Positions 1-11,649 of a stretch of DNA of 64,000 nucleotides are shown in pieces. Every line of letters starts with the position of its first letter. Position 1 is the first letter of the stretch. Location of the stretch: the NCBI GenBank assembly GCA_030674155.1, contig CM060324.1:52128036-52192035 (forward strand). Direction: 5' to 3'. The position numbers and the translations under genes were made by a program. The stretch is from Stramonita haemastoma (Eukaryota; Mollusca; Gastropoda; Neogastropoda; Muricidae). The notes below the pieces were generated by a model. The model was not told where the DNA came from. It saw only the letters and a list, made by a program, of their open reading frames with translations, and did no database searches.

Positions 1-209
1 CCAACCTCCAACCCTCCCCCCCTCCCCCCGTGACCTTACCCCTTTATACCTACGTGGCTCTTTGGTTGTCTGTCTGTTTGTCTGTCGTGTCTGTCTGCGA
101 GCTTACAGAGAGCGCTGTTCAATTAATGGTTGTTGGTTGATATGGTCCCTATAGTTGGATGACTCGGCTAGGACTGTAAAACTAATAAACCCAAGAAATG
201 AACAAAGGT
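1..209. other. Unassigned leading segment
   Basis: C-rich start, then a short TGTC/TGTT tract near 62-95 and about 100 bp of ordinary sequence. No gene, RNA or transposon signature is visible. Confidence 0.6.
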
Positions 210-230
210 ATGTGTGTGTGTGTTGTGTTG

Positions 231-295
<65 letters not shown>

Positions 296-492
296 GTGTT
301 GTGTTGTGTTGTGTTGTGTTGTGTTGTGTTGTGTTGTGTTGTGTTTGTGTTGTGTTGTGTTGTGTTTGTGTTGTGTTGTGTTGTGTTGTGTGTTGTGTGT
401 TGTGGTGTTGTGTTGTGGTGTGTTGTGTTGTGTGTGTGTTGTGTGTGTTGTGTTGTGGTGTGTGTGTGTTGTATGTGTGTGTGTGTGTGTGT
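210..492. repeat. (TG)n / (TGTTG)n microsatellite
   Basis: About 280 bp of TG dinucleotides that pass into TGTTG pentamers (about 295-440) and back to TG. Open frames across it on both strands encode only Cys-Val or His-Thr runs and are artefacts of the repeat. Confidence 0.97.
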
Positions 493-1755
493 CCCAACAA
501 GTCTACCACAGTGACAGCCATCTCCACTGCCACCAAGCTGCCTACCTAACAACTGTTATGCAGCCATGCCACCCCACACCCCTCCTATTCCGTGCTCCCT
601 CCCTCCCCCAACCCCCCCTCAGCAGGACACTTTGAACAGCAATGTTGTTTGTCCATCGTTGTCGGAAGATGACTTCCAAATCAGCAGAGGAGGCAGCTGC
701 TGTTTCGGAAACTGGGCAGACATTTGATAATAGTGGATATGCCTTGCCCACAGCACACCCCCACTCTCTCCTCCAAGAGGGCATAAGGACAGTCAGCGTT
801 GGAGATGTTTTCCAAAGGCCAACTAACCCCCAGGGCTGCAGCACATAAGGACTGTGCAAGTCAAGCCTCCTAGTCAGAGAGTCATAAGCATCACTAAAGA
901 CCAAGCTGTAAAGTGGAATTCCATGGGTGGGAAAGCCACTGATCATACAGCCTCTCACTTCGCTATTGCCCCCAGGGTCAGCGGTTTGATTAGTCAATAA
1001 CTGTGATAAAACCCAGGTGCTTGAAGGCAGTTGAACAGCAATAAACTAGCTTATACTAGCCTAGGCTAGGTCTGTCGGCTGGCTATTGAGGGATGAACAT
1101 AGTGGTGGTGGTGGTGTCTTTGTATGGCTGAAGAGGAAGGGGTAGATCTCCCTTACGTCTACTGTTCTGCTCTAAACATGGGCTTCAGTACAGGGGCTCT
1201 GCCAGATAAACCGTTTTTTTTTCTTCACGATATGAAGTGACCAAATAAGATATGTATCTAGAGCAATCTTGGGTCAGGTCATACAGTATCTTTTGCATAA
1301 TTTTAAGCGAAGGAAAGGTAAATGTATCTATAGACTGGAAGAATTTAGGACAAGTAAGTTTACCTCATAGTCTGGCTGTCAAGTTATTCAATTGTGTTTC
1401 CTCTTGAGATTCTGGCAGTTCAGCTGACCCTGGCTTCTGTAGAATTAGTTCTGACCTACCTTTCTTTCTTTCTTCCAACACAATGCCGTGGCTGCCAAGG
1501 TGATTTAGGCCATTTAAACATCCATTGTGTCATCCCTGGGGAAAAAAAATCTTCCTTCGACCTCTCTCTCTCTCCTCTCTTGAGGGCTGGATGAAAAAAA
1601 ATCTTGTGACTTAAATGTTTTATCCTCGTAAAATAGATTTGCGATTGGGTTTGTGCTTGTGAGTTTTTTCTTGTCGTTTAAAAAAAAAATGTTGAGGAAA
1701 ATGGAAGAAGCACTCATGTGCCTTTTTTTTAAACATCCATTGGGCCCCTATGAAA
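493..1755. other. Single-copy-looking segment without an assigned gene
   Basis: No recognised family. A pyrimidine-rich tract ending in cag lies at about 575-624 and could act as a splice acceptor. It is followed by a 68-codon plus-strand frame (642-848, starting MLFVHRC), and a 151-codon minus frame (542-997) overlaps it. Neither has a recognisable domain and both are short enough to be chance. A GTG triplet run lies near 1101-1115 and T and A homopolymers near 1203 and 1681. Confidence 0.5.
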
Positions 1756-2008
1756 ACTTTTTAAATGGTTAAAAAAAGTGTAAACTTAAAATGGTATGGG
1801 CATGTCACAAGATCAAAAGGATTTGCAAAAACAATAGTGCAAGGATCTGTTCAAGGAGGGAGAAAAAGAGGCAGACCAAGGAAGAGATGGGAGGACAAAA
1901 TCAACGAATGGACAGGCCTAGAACTCAACAAAACCCGAGAAAGGCAGAGCAGAGAGAGGAATGGAGGGAACTTGTTAAGTCTTTGGGGGCCAGACCACGG
2001 GAAATAGA
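1756..2008 (+). mobile_element. LINE 3' end: C-terminal reverse transcriptase tail, broken
   Basis: The frame from 1765 encodes LKWYGHVTRSKGFAKT, then a basic GRKRGRPRKRWEDKI stretch and EWTGLELNKT. This is the usual C-terminal tail of a widespread family of invertebrate endonuclease/reverse-transcriptase LINEs. The last part (EQREEWRELVKSLGA) continues in the next frame, so there is an indel near 1935-1955. Everything upstream (endonuclease, catalytic RT) is missing, as expected for 5'-truncated insertion. The element runs straight into a GATG repeat. A second copy of the same end lies at 8390-8650. Non-functional. Confidence 0.8.
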
Positions 2009-2063
2009 TGGATGGATGGATGGATGGATGGATGGATGGATGATGGATGGATGGATGGATGAT

Positions 2064-2107
<44 letters not shown>
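2006..2107. repeat. (GATG)n(GATA)n at a LINE 3' end
   Basis: About 55 bp of GATG units followed by about 45 bp of GATA units, starting within the last codons of the preceding LINE fragment. The tract could be its replicated tail, later expanded. Confidence 0.95.
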
Positions 2108-2108
<1 letters not shown>

Positions 2109-2400
2109 ATTACATCCACGCCCCATGTGCATGCAGTTTTGTAAGTGTTATCATCCCTACCCACCAGCATTAATGACTTACTCTTCCGAAAAGTGAAACA
2201 GGCTGTGTGGGCAAAATGTTCTACGTATATTTGCACACAAGACCCCAGTTTATAGTTTCATCCGAAGAACTTTGGGGGGAGTGGAGTCAGCACTGATGTG
2301 AACTCCAGAGGAAAAAAAATCCCCTTAAACTGACGTTTTGACAAGGATTGGAACCTGGGCTGGAAACCAGGCCATCAGATAGCGAGTACAACACGCAATG
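2108..2400 (-). mobile_element. SINE-A copy, diverged
   Basis: Reading on the minus strand, the order of blocks matches better copies: a tRNA-like head region (near 2340-2400, decayed), the central block with GGATGA.ACTATAAAC (near 2250-2265), then the GCATGCACATGGGG-type 3' block near 2120. It has many substitutions, and the terminal ATTCCATTATCCTC end is replaced by the GATA tract. Confidence 0.65.
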
Positions 2401-2439
2401 CTCCAACAACCCTTTTATTTATTTTCTTTATTATTATTA

Positions 2440-2855
<416 letters not shown>

Positions 2856-2865
2856 ATGTTATTTA

Positions 2866-3100
2866 TTATTTATATCGAGGATAATGGAATAAGCACTCAA
2901 GAGCGTTTTTACATTCTCCCCCCCCCCCCCCCCCCCCCCCCCTGTGTATGCAGCTTTGTAAATTTTGTCTTCCGTTCCCGGCATACAATGGCCTGCTCTT
3001 CCAAAAAAGCGATACAGGATTTAACGTGTGCGCAAGATATTCTGCGTGCGTTCACACACGAAACCCTGGCATTATTATAGTCTCATCCCAAAGGCTTTCA
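2866..3100 (-). mobile_element. SINE-A copy with internal poly-C
   Basis: Starts with the reversed 3' end (TATATCGAGGATAATGGAAT, about 2869-2888). A run of about 25 C (2918-2942) replaces the AGTCCC motif of other copies. The GCGATACAGGATTTAACGTG and TCTCATCCCAAAGGC blocks follow. Homology ends at about 3100 before the tRNA head, so it is 5'-truncated. Confidence 0.8.
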
Positions 3101-3350
3101 CCAGCTCGCGTCATAGGCTCTACTAGAGAGGACTCTTCCAAACCGGGTCGATGTTTGGAGATTATGTTGCAGTTTCTGTAACAGGCTAGTTTTAATTGAA
3201 TGGGTTGTTAACCCAAAGCACAACCCCCAACCTGGAGGACCAGGGAGCATCTTTAGCTTGGCTCCTACCCCACAGACCTGTTGAGCATGGTTGAACCTGC
3301 CAGAGGCCGAAGCCCCCCGCCCACATAGCTCTGGGGGTCCACAAGCACGC
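3101..3350. other. Unassigned segment between SINEs
   Basis: About 250 bp of balanced composition including CAACCTGGAGGACCAGGG and ACATAGCTCTGGGGGTC. No coding signal. It may be part of another dispersed repeat, but no second copy is visible in this window. Confidence 0.5.
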
Positions 3351-3775
3351 AAGATGGATCGGTGGTCTAGGTGGTAACGCGCCTGCCTAGAAAGCGAAAA
3401 GTCCGGGTCGGAGTGTACGGTGGTTCGAATTCTGTTTGGGCCCAAAACTTTTCCCCCATCCATTAGACCCTGAGTGGTGGACTGGGATCTAGTCTTTCGG
3501 ATGAGACGATAAACCGAAATCCCGTGTGTTACACACCATTATTTAGCGCGCGTAAAAAGCCCCACGGCAACACGGGAGTTGTCCTTGGCAGAATTCTGTA
3601 GAAAAAAGCCACTCTGATTGGGGAAACATAAATATACATTTGCAGACAGGAAAAAGAAAAAAAAAAAGGTAGGCGCTGCACTTGTGGCGATGTGCTCTCC
3701 CTCGGGAGAGCAGCCCGAATTTCACGAAGAGGAATCTGCTGTGACACAAAGTAGTATAAATAAATAAAAACACAT
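3351..3775 (+). mobile_element. SINE-B, near full length, tRNA-derived
   Basis: The 5' head carries internal RNA polymerase III promoter elements: box A-like TGGTCTAGGTGGTAACG (about 3363) and box B-like GGTTCGAATTC (about 3421). The middle holds AGTCTTTCGGATGAGACGAT AAACCG (3492-3515), a block shared with SINE-A. The 3' part has an A-rich stretch, GTAGGCGCTGCACTTGTGGC, a small inverted repeat CTCTCC..GGGAGAG, and an end with TATAAATAAATAAA. Other copies are at 5035, 37894 and, inverted, 38357. Confidence 0.85.
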
Positions 3776-3838
3776 GTTTTTGTGCCCATCCTTCTCTCCA
3801 CCTCCCCTTGTGAAAGGACTTAGCAGCTCATGGCAATT

Positions 3839-3841
3839 AAC

Positions 3842-3901
<60 letters not shown>
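3839..3901. repeat. (CT)n(CA)n compound microsatellite
   Basis: About 28 bp of CT followed by about 33 bp of CA. Confidence 0.97.
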
Positions 3902-4511
<610 letters not shown>

Positions 4512-4624
4512 AGAGATCAAAGTCTCTGAGAAGAGAGGATGAGGGGAGGTGTTTCTAACACTATCTTAAGTATGTATGGAATTTGGTGTCCTTTATTACA
4601 TGTTGAACATAAATCAGAAGGCAA

Positions 4625-5034
4625 ATGATTAGAAGAATTGAGAAGAAGAAGATGAAGAAGAAGAAGAATTGCGAAGAAGATCTGCGAAGAAGAAGAGGAA
4701 GAGAAAGAAGAATTGCAAAGAGGAAGAAGAAGAATTGCGAAGATAAGGAAGAGGAAGAAGAAATGCGAAGAAGAAGAAGAATAGGAAAAATTGCGAAGAA
4801 GAAGAAGAAGAATTGCGAAGAAGAATTGCGAAGAAGAAGAAGAAGAATTGCGAAGAATTGCGAAGAAGAAGAAGAAGAAGAAGAAGAAGAAGAAGAAGAA
4901 GAAGAAGAAGAAGAAGAAGAATTGCGAAGAAGAGGAAGAAGAAGAAGAAATGCTAAGAATTGCAAAGAATTGCGAAGAAGAAGAAGAAGAAGAAGAAGAA
5001 GAAGAAGAAGAAGAAGAAGAAGAAGAAGAAGAAG
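4625..5034. repeat. (GAA)n purine tract with interspersed TTGCGAAGAA
   Basis: About 410 bp, almost all purine on the plus strand, of GAA triplets broken by AATTGCGAAGAAG units that recur irregularly. Frames in it encode Glu/Arg/Lys runs only. Long GAA tracts can form triplex structures (known property). It ends directly at the head of a SINE-B. Confidence 0.95.
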
Positions 5035-5405
5035 AGGTGGTCTAGGTGGTAACGCACCTTGCCTAGAAAGCAAAAAGTCTGGGTCCGAGTGTTCAGGGGT
5101 TCGTACCCTGTTTGGGCCCAACACTTTTCCTCCATCCATTAGACCCTGAGTGGTGGTCTGGGGCCCAAGGCGCTAGTCTTTTGGATGAGACAATAAACTG
5201 AGGTCCCCGTGTGTTACACACACTATTAAGCGCATGTAAAATTCTGTAGAAAAAAGCCACTCTGATAGGGAAACAAATAAAGCAGCGTGCAGGAAAAAGA
5301 AAAAAAAAAAGGGTAGGCGCTGCACTTGTGGCGACGCGCTCTCCCCGGGGAGAGCAGCCCAATTTCACGCAAAGAAATCTGCTGTGACATAAAGGGGTAC
5401 AAAAT
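5035..5405 (+). mobile_element. SINE-B copy, near full length
   Basis: Starts GGTGGTCTAGGTGGTAACGC with box A and a degraded box B (GGTTCGTACCC, about 5098). The central block is TAGTCTTTTGGATGAGACAA (about 5175), followed by an internal deletion of about 40 bp relative to the 3351 copy and the usual GTAGGCGCTGCACTTGTGGC 3' block. It is followed at once by a GATC/GATA repeat. Confidence 0.85.
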
Positions 5406-5407
5406 AC

Positions 5408-5727
5408 TAAATACAGATAGATCGATCGATCGATCGATCGATAGATAGATCGATAGATAGATCGATAGATGGATAGATCGATCGATAGATAGATCGATAG
5501 ATGGATCGATCGATAGATAGATCGATAGATGGATCGATAGATCGATCGATAGATCGATCGATAGATAGATCGATAGACAGATCGATCGATAGATAATCGT
5601 TCGATCGATCGATCGATAGATAGATAGATCGATCGATAGATCGATCGATAGATACATCGATCTATGATCGATCGATAGATCGATCGATAGATAGATCGAT
5701 CGATAGATAGATAGATAGATAGATCGA
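5408..5727. repeat. (GATC/GATA)n tetranucleotide array
   Basis: About 320 bp of GATC and GATA units in mixed order with occasional GATG. It abuts the 3' end of a SINE-B. Frames in it give Ser-Ile-Tyr-Leu/Arg runs only. Confidence 0.97.
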
Positions 5728-6400
5728 AAGATTTTGTTCTGTGTCCATCCTCTTCTTTCACCTCTTCTTGTCTTGGACAATTCCTCCACGACCATACCCT
5801 CCCACCCCCTCCCGTTACACTTTCCGGGTACTTTTCCACCCCTTTTCCATCTTCTTGACGTCATGTGATATGAGGACTACTACAAGAGAGGAAGAGGAGT
5901 GTTGGTGGAGAGAGAAGGGGGAGGGGTGGTGGTGAGGGGTAATGGTTGGGGGGGGGGGGAGAGGGGAGGAGAGGGATATTAATCATGGAATTTCTTGTGG
6001 TGTTGGTGTTTGTCAGGTTATGCAAGGCGTAGAAGAGGGCAAGGTTGTCTGTGTTTATGCAACTCAGGACGTACCTACTACCTAGAGTTTTCCGGACTTT
6101 ACTAGGCTAACACACACTATCACAGCAACACAGGTAAGTGGTCTTATCTCTAAAAGGGGGATGAGGAGAGAGATGAGGGACGGGTGGGGGGGGGGGGTTG
6201 AAATGTGGAGAGGGGAGAGGAGGGTAGTGGGTTATACTGATAAGGAGGAGATAGGGCACACACGTGGCTACACTAGGCCTACACTACGCTACACTGTACT
6301 ACACTAGGGTTTACAAATGAGCGGAAAGTGTGGAGGGGAAGTAATCCCTCACGTTGTCTGCGCGTGCAGGCAGGTAAAGCACCCACAGCCTCACTCAGGC
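5728..6400. other. Unassigned segment with G runs and a strong splice-donor match
   Basis: Contains a 13-G run (about 5949) and a 13-G run (about 6187). CAACACAG/GTAAGTGG at 6126-6141 is a full-consensus 5' splice donor. The preceding 120 bp could be a transcribed leader, but no coding frame or acceptor can be paired with it. Confidence 0.4.
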
Positions 6401-6660
6401 CTGGAGTCTGTCTCTTTCTCTCTTCTGTCTGTCTGTCTGTCTGTCTCTGTCTCTCTGTCTTCTCTGTCTCTGTCTTCTTTCTTTCTTTTTTGCTAGATAG
6501 ATAAAAGCAAATTCATTGCTTACTCAATGTACCATCAGAAATAAAATATTTGATTTGATTTGATTTGATTTTCTCTCTCTCTCTCTCTCCCTCTCCCCTC
6601 CTGCCCTCCCCCCTCGCCTCTCTCCGTCCTCTCTCTCTCTCTGCTCTCTCTGTCTCCGTC

Positions 6661-6699
<39 letters not shown>

Positions 6700-6737
6700 T
6701 CTCTCTGCTCCTCTCTCTCTCTCTCTCTCTGCTCTGC

Positions 6738-6779
<42 letters not shown>

Positions 6780-6780
6780 G

Positions 6781-6839
<59 letters not shown>

Positions 6840-6840
6840 C
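6401..6840. repeat. (TCTG)n/(CT)n tract split by a retroposon tail
   Basis: TC-rich sequence at about 6408-6490 and nearly pure CT at 6572-6840, separated by the retroposon tail at 6493-6571. Frames encode Ser-Leu or Arg-Glu runs only. Confidence 0.93.
6493..6571 (+). mobile_element. 5'-truncated retroposon 3' end with (TTTGA)n tail
   Basis: TAGATAGAT, then TTGCTTACTCAATGTACCAT (about 6516), AATAAA, then TTTGATTTGATTTGATT. The same end occurs at 17437-17530 with a TTGA tail. It is flanked on both sides by TC-rich repeats, so it probably inserted into a TC microsatellite. Its internal source element is not in the window. Confidence 0.7.
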
Positions 6841-7082
6841 AGCCTTTCTCTCCCTCACGTTGTTGTTTTTTTTTTTTTCAGTTAGGCGGGGCTAAAAGAC
6901 ATGGTGGTATCATAATTATTATAGCCATTCGTCCTTTGTCACAGAAAGGAAGGAAAAGGGGAGAAACACAAGTAGGTTGTGTTGGTCGGGGAAGATGGAG
7001 GTGGATTGTATTGTATTGCCCGTCCATGTTGTTACTGGTTGATAGATAGGTAAACTGAGGATTTTTTTTCTCACTTATTCAT
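6841..7082. other. Unassigned segment
   Basis: About 240 bp with a T12 run and no gene or repeat signature, leading into the retroposon tail at 7083. Confidence 0.5.
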
Positions 7083-7166
7083 TCAACTTTCACCCCTGTC
7101 TGGCAACATCACCTACTCAACATAACATGTAAAAATAAAAGTTTGACTTTGACTTTGACTTTGACC
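7083..7166 (+). mobile_element. Retroposon 3' end with (TTTGAC)n tail
   Basis: Ends AAAAATAAAAGTTTGACTTT and three further GACTTT units. A polyadenylation-like AATAAA followed by short tandem copies is typical of several LINE/SINE 3' ends. The body is not recognisable. Confidence 0.55.
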
Positions 7167-7279
7167 TATACATGTATTCTGGCACTATCCGCTCAAGAAT
7201 GCTCCGTTCACCTTTCACAGCCAGAAAGCCATCAGAGAACGGTTGTAGGAAAAAAAGTCACAGGAAAAAAAGTCACAAA

Positions 7280-7513
<234 letters not shown>

Positions 7514-7539
7514 ACAGAGATTTATTCTTTTTTTTTTAT

Positions 7540-7735
7540 TATTATTACTATTATTCTTTTATATCGAGGATAATGGAATAAGCACTAATATGCTTTTTAA
7601 CGTCTAGTCCCTGTGTGTATGCAGTTTTGTAAATGTCATCTGTTTCCACCGGCACACTATGGCCTACTCTTACGAAAAGCGGAACAGGATTTAACGTGTG
7701 CGCAAGATGGGGCCTCGGTTTATTAAAGTCTCAAC
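7540..7735 (-). mobile_element. SINE-A copy with internal deletion
   Basis: The 3' end (TATATCGAGGATAATGGAAT) and the TTACGAAAAGCGGAACAGG block are intact. The TTCTGCGTGTGTTCACAC part is deleted, joining GCGCAAGATG to GGGCCTCGG. The tRNA head is missing. Confidence 0.8.
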
Positions 7736-7909
7736 TTGAACTGGATTTTACTTGGCTTTGTTTGGCCTTGATTGTGACTTTTTTTCCTGTGACTTGTTTT
7801 CCTACTCAATTTTGTGACTTTTTTTCTGTGACTTTTTTCCCTACAATCCAGAGAACAACCCTAGTTCATTCCGTTTGCTAGTGACATAAGCTAGAATGTG
7901 CATGCGACA

Positions 7910-7990
7910 GACGCTATAGTGGTATGGTTAAGACCGTTCGACTTTAGTCCTGTTGTTCATGAAGTCGTGGGTTCGAAACTCGGCGGCGTC
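7910..7990 (+). tRNA. tRNA-like sequence (pseudogene or SINE head)
   Basis: An 81-nt segment whose ends pair (GACGCT with GGCGTC). It has a box A-like TAGTGGTATGG, a box B-like GGTTCGAAACT, and a T arm with 4 of 5 pairs around TTCGAAA. The D stem pairs only partly and the variable arm is long, so a working tRNA is unlikely. It is followed by purine-rich sequence and a long T run (about 8020-8038), which could terminate polymerase III. It may be a tRNA pseudogene or a SINE head. Confidence 0.4.
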
Positions 7991-8115
7991 TGGTGAGATA
8001 GGGGGAGGGGAGAGGGGATTTTTTTTTTTTTTTTTTTTAACGATTTTTCAGGTCAACGTCAAATACAGACCTGCCAGTGCTTTAATTCTCTTCTTTAATT
8101 TTCTTCCAGTGAGAG

Positions 8116-8130
8116 GAGGCTTGTGTGTGT

Positions 8131-8208
<78 letters not shown>

Positions 8209-8237
8209 CCTGTGTGTGTCCTGTGTGTGTGTGTGTG

Positions 8238-8269
<32 letters not shown>
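8116..8269. repeat. (TG)n microsatellite, interrupted
   Basis: About 150 bp of TG with TCC interruptions near 8208 and 8220. Confidence 0.97.
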
Positions 8270-8270
<1 letters not shown>

Positions 8271-8865
8271 ATTTTCCATAAGCTGACCTGGAGAAGTTTT
8301 CCTGTTGCCTGTGGCGAGTCTCAGGCGGTGTTCAGCATGCATCTTGGTCAGGCTGGTCTTGGCAGCAGTTGACAGGCATTTGAGGCCTATTTTAAAAGTT
8401 TTAAGTGGTACGGGCATGTCACAAGATCAAAAGGACTAGCAAAAACAATACTGCAAGGCACTGTACGTCAAGGAGGAAGAAAAAGAGGCAGACCAAAGAA
8501 GAGACGGGAGGTCAACATCAGCGAATGGACAGGCCTAAAACTCCACAAAATTTTGAGAAAGGCAGAACAGAGAGAGGAATGGAGGGAACTGGTTGTCAGG
8601 TTTTCATGGGTGCCCCACGGTAGCAGACTAAGAGATAGATAGTAGATAGAAGTTGCAGTGTATACTTCCCTTAGTATTTTTATGTGTGTCCCCCCATTTT
8701 TTGTTCCTGCAAGCTCCTTCATTGGAGCCATTGTTCTGAGGCTTCTGCTGTGCATGCACAGGCTAATGTGTGGGGTCCAGGTGAGCTTTCTGTCCAGCTT
8801 GACCCCAAGGCAGGTGGGAAGGGTCACAAATTACAATAGCAGTCTTGTCTTTTTCAAGTGACTGT
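8270..8865 (-). mobile_element. LINE reverse-transcriptase thumb fragment, split by another LINE
   Basis: On the minus strand 8835-8651 encodes LGVKLDRKLTWTPHI, then MAPMKELAGTK and ILREVYTAT. These are motifs that follow the catalytic domain in Jockey-like LINE proteins. After the plus-strand LINE end at 8390-8650, homology appears to resume at about 8385-8270 with STAAKTSLTKMHAEHRLRLA. Both parts lack the catalytic domain and are frame-broken. Clade assignment is inference from motifs. Confidence 0.6.
8390..8650 (+). mobile_element. LINE 3' end: C-terminal RT tail, second copy
   Basis: Encodes KWYGHVTRSKGLAKTILQGT, then GGRKRGRPKK.R and EQREEWREL across several frames. It is the same tail as the copy at 1756 but with different indels. 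It ends AGAGATAGATAGTAGATAG, a very short GATA-like tail. It interrupts a minus-strand LINE fragment. Non-functional. Confidence 0.75.
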
Positions 8866-9518
8866 TGGATATGGAGGAAGGTGTCACTCACTGTTGGCGT
8901 TAAATAACTCATCAGTTTATAAAAAAAAAACAAATTAAAAACTCTGTAACTGTGCAAAATGGTCGGCAAGATTGTATGCATAGGGTAGAGCAGAGCATTG
9001 GTGCCCTGGGCTCTGTTACTGTGCAAAAGCGCGGGTGGCAGGGGCCCGAAGGCGGCCCTTCCGTCACATCTTTTCCAAAGGCGCCTTCTTCAGCTTATGC
9101 ATAGGGCGGTGGGTGCGTATGCGCGCGTGCGCGCGTGCGCGCGCTCGCCGGTGTTTGCCAGTGCGTTTGCATATGTGCGCGCGTGTGGGGGAGACCCTGC
9201 ACTTTGCTGTGGTGCATGTTATTATATGATATTATTATCTGTTGGCGGTAGTAGGGGCCATCATTGCCCGCACTGTACCATGCTTCTTTCCCACAGACTT
9301 GGGCAGGTGGGAGCTGGGTCGCCATCTTCGGGGCTGTGGTTTCGCCGCAAGTTCGGCGCCACACACATCGGAAGTGGTTGTAAGGTTTGTATACATAGCG
9401 TAGAGCACGGTCTTGGTGCCGTTGGCTCTGTAACTGTGCAAAATTGCGGATGGTAGGGGCCCAAAACGGGCCTTGGATCATATGTATTCGAAATGCGCCT
9501 TTATCTTATTCATGGTTT

Positions 9519-10893
9519 GGTTCTAGGGAGGGGGGGGGGGGGGTGGCTATGCGTTAGTGTGTAAGTTTGTTTGTGCGTGTGAATGTGGCATTGCTGTGGT
9601 GCATCATATTGTATAATGTTATTATTATTTGATGTGTGTTCTGGGGGTGATTTATATCTACACTGTACCATGTTTCTAGAGCTTATGCATAGAGGGTGTG
9701 TACGTATGCGCGCGTGCGTGCGTTTGCTGGTGTTTATGCATGCGGTTTTTTGTGTTTGTGTGTGTGGCGGAGACCTTACACTTTGCTGTGGTGCATCATA
9801 TTGTATGATACTATTATTTTTTTTATGTGTGTTCTGGAGGTGATTTATGTCTACACTGTACCATGTTTCTTCAGCTTATAAATGGGGGGGGGGGGGGGGG
9901 GGGGGACGTATGTGCGCGTTCGTGCGTTCGCTGACATTTATGCATGCGGTTTTTTGTGTTTGTGCGTGTGGCTGAGACCCGACACTTTGCTGTGGTGCAT
10001 CATATTGTATGATATTCTTATTGGATGTGTGTTGTAGTGGTCATTTCTGTCTACACTGTAGACTGTTTCTTTCGGACAAACTTGGCTCTGTGCAAGCGGG
10101 CTTGTCATCTTCGGGGCTGCTGTGTCGCCACAAGTTCGGCGCCACACACATCGGAAATGATTGTAAAGTTTGTATGCAGAGCGTAGAGCACGGTCTTGGT
10201 GCCGTGGGCTCTGTAACTGTGCAAAATTGCGGATGGTATGGGCCCAAAACGGGCCTTGGATCATATGTATTCGAAATGTGCCTTCAGCTTATTCATGGTT
10301 TGGTTCTAAGGGGGGGGGGGGGGGGGGGGGGGGGGGGAAGGGGGGGGGGGGCTATGCGTTAGTGTGTAAGTTTGTGCGTGTGAATGTGGCAATGCTGTGG
10401 TGCATCATATTGTATAATGTTATTATCATTTGATGTGTGTTCTGGGGGTGATTTATGTCTATACTGTGCCATGTTTCTTGATCTTATGCATGGGGGATGT
10501 GTACGTATGCGCGCGTGCTTGCGTTTGCTGGTGTTTATGCATGCGGTTTTTTGTGTTTGTGGCGGAGACCCTGCACTTTGCTGTGGTGCATGTTATTCTA
10601 TGATATTATTATTATTTGATGTGTGTTCTGGGGGTGATTTATGTACTTACCAGCTTTCCTTCACACAAACTTGCTTTCTTAGCTCTTGGGGGCTCTCGTG
10701 TCGCCCCAAATGCGACGCCAAACATATCCAAGAGGGTGGGAAAGAGTGTATGCATACATTACGATATTGTCTTGGTGCCGTGGGGTCTTTTACCGTGCAA
10801 AAGTGGGGGCTGGACGCGGATGAAAAGGGATCTTTCGCTGGCATCTGTGCTCAAAACGGCAGCTTTTTCGGGCGGGGGGGGGGGGGGGGGGGG
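9519..10893. repeat. Poly-G runs at fixed monomer positions
   Basis: G runs of roughly 15 to 30 bases at about 9529-9543, 9885-9905, 10311-10350 and 10874-10896. Each sits just before the TATGCG/ACGTATG segment of its satellite monomer. Their exact lengths are likely unreliable in the assembly. Confidence 0.85.
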
Positions 10894-11649
10894 GGGATAT
10901 GCGTGCGCGCACGCGTGCGCGCTGGTGTTTATCAGTGTGTTTGTTTGTGTGCGAGCATGTGGTTGCGACCCTCCACTTTGCCCTGGTGCATCATAATGCT
11001 GTATATTGTCATTATTCGTGTGCTCAATGCTTGTTTTTTGTCGCGTACACTTACCAGCTTTCCTTCACACAAACTTGCTTTCTTAGCTCTTGGGGGCTCT
11101 CGTGTCGCCCCAAATCCGGCGCCACACCTATCCAGGAGGGTGGGAGAGAGTGTATGCATAGAGTACGATACTGTCTTGGTGCCGTGGGGTCTTTTACCGT
11201 GCAAAAGTGGGGGCTGGACGCGGATGAAAAGGGATCTTTCGCTGGTATCTGTGCTCAAAACGGCAGCTTTTTCGGGCGGGGGGTGGGTATGCGTGCGCGA
11301 ACGCGCACGCGCGCTGGTGTTTATCAGTGTGTTTGTTTGTGTGCGCGCATGTGGCAGCGACCCTCCACTTTGCCCTGGTGCATCATATTGCTGTTATTGT
11401 CATTATTCGTGTGCTCAATGCTTGTTTTTTGTCGCGTATACTCACCAGCTTTCCTTCACACAAACTAGCTTTATTAGCTCTTTAGGGCTCTCGTGTCGCC
11501 ACCGATCCGGCGCCACACCTATCCAAGAGGCTTTAAGAGAGTGTATGCATAGAGTATGATACTGTCTTGGTACCGTGGGGTCTTTTACCGTGTAAAAGTG
11601 GGGGCTGGATGGGGCTGAAAACGGCTCTTTCGCTGGCATCTGTGCTCAA

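Noticed and set aside
155..552. Overlapping open frames of about 110-150 codons
   Set aside because: They translate only TG/TGTTG repeats into Cys-Val or His-Thr runs and are open in several frames on both strands.
642..848. 68-codon plus frame after an acceptor-like tract
   Set aside because: It is short, with no recognised domain and an equally long frame on the opposite strand. Kept only as unassigned sequence.
6535..6885. Ser/Leu- and Arg/Glu-rich frames
   Set aside because: They are translations of the CT microsatellite.
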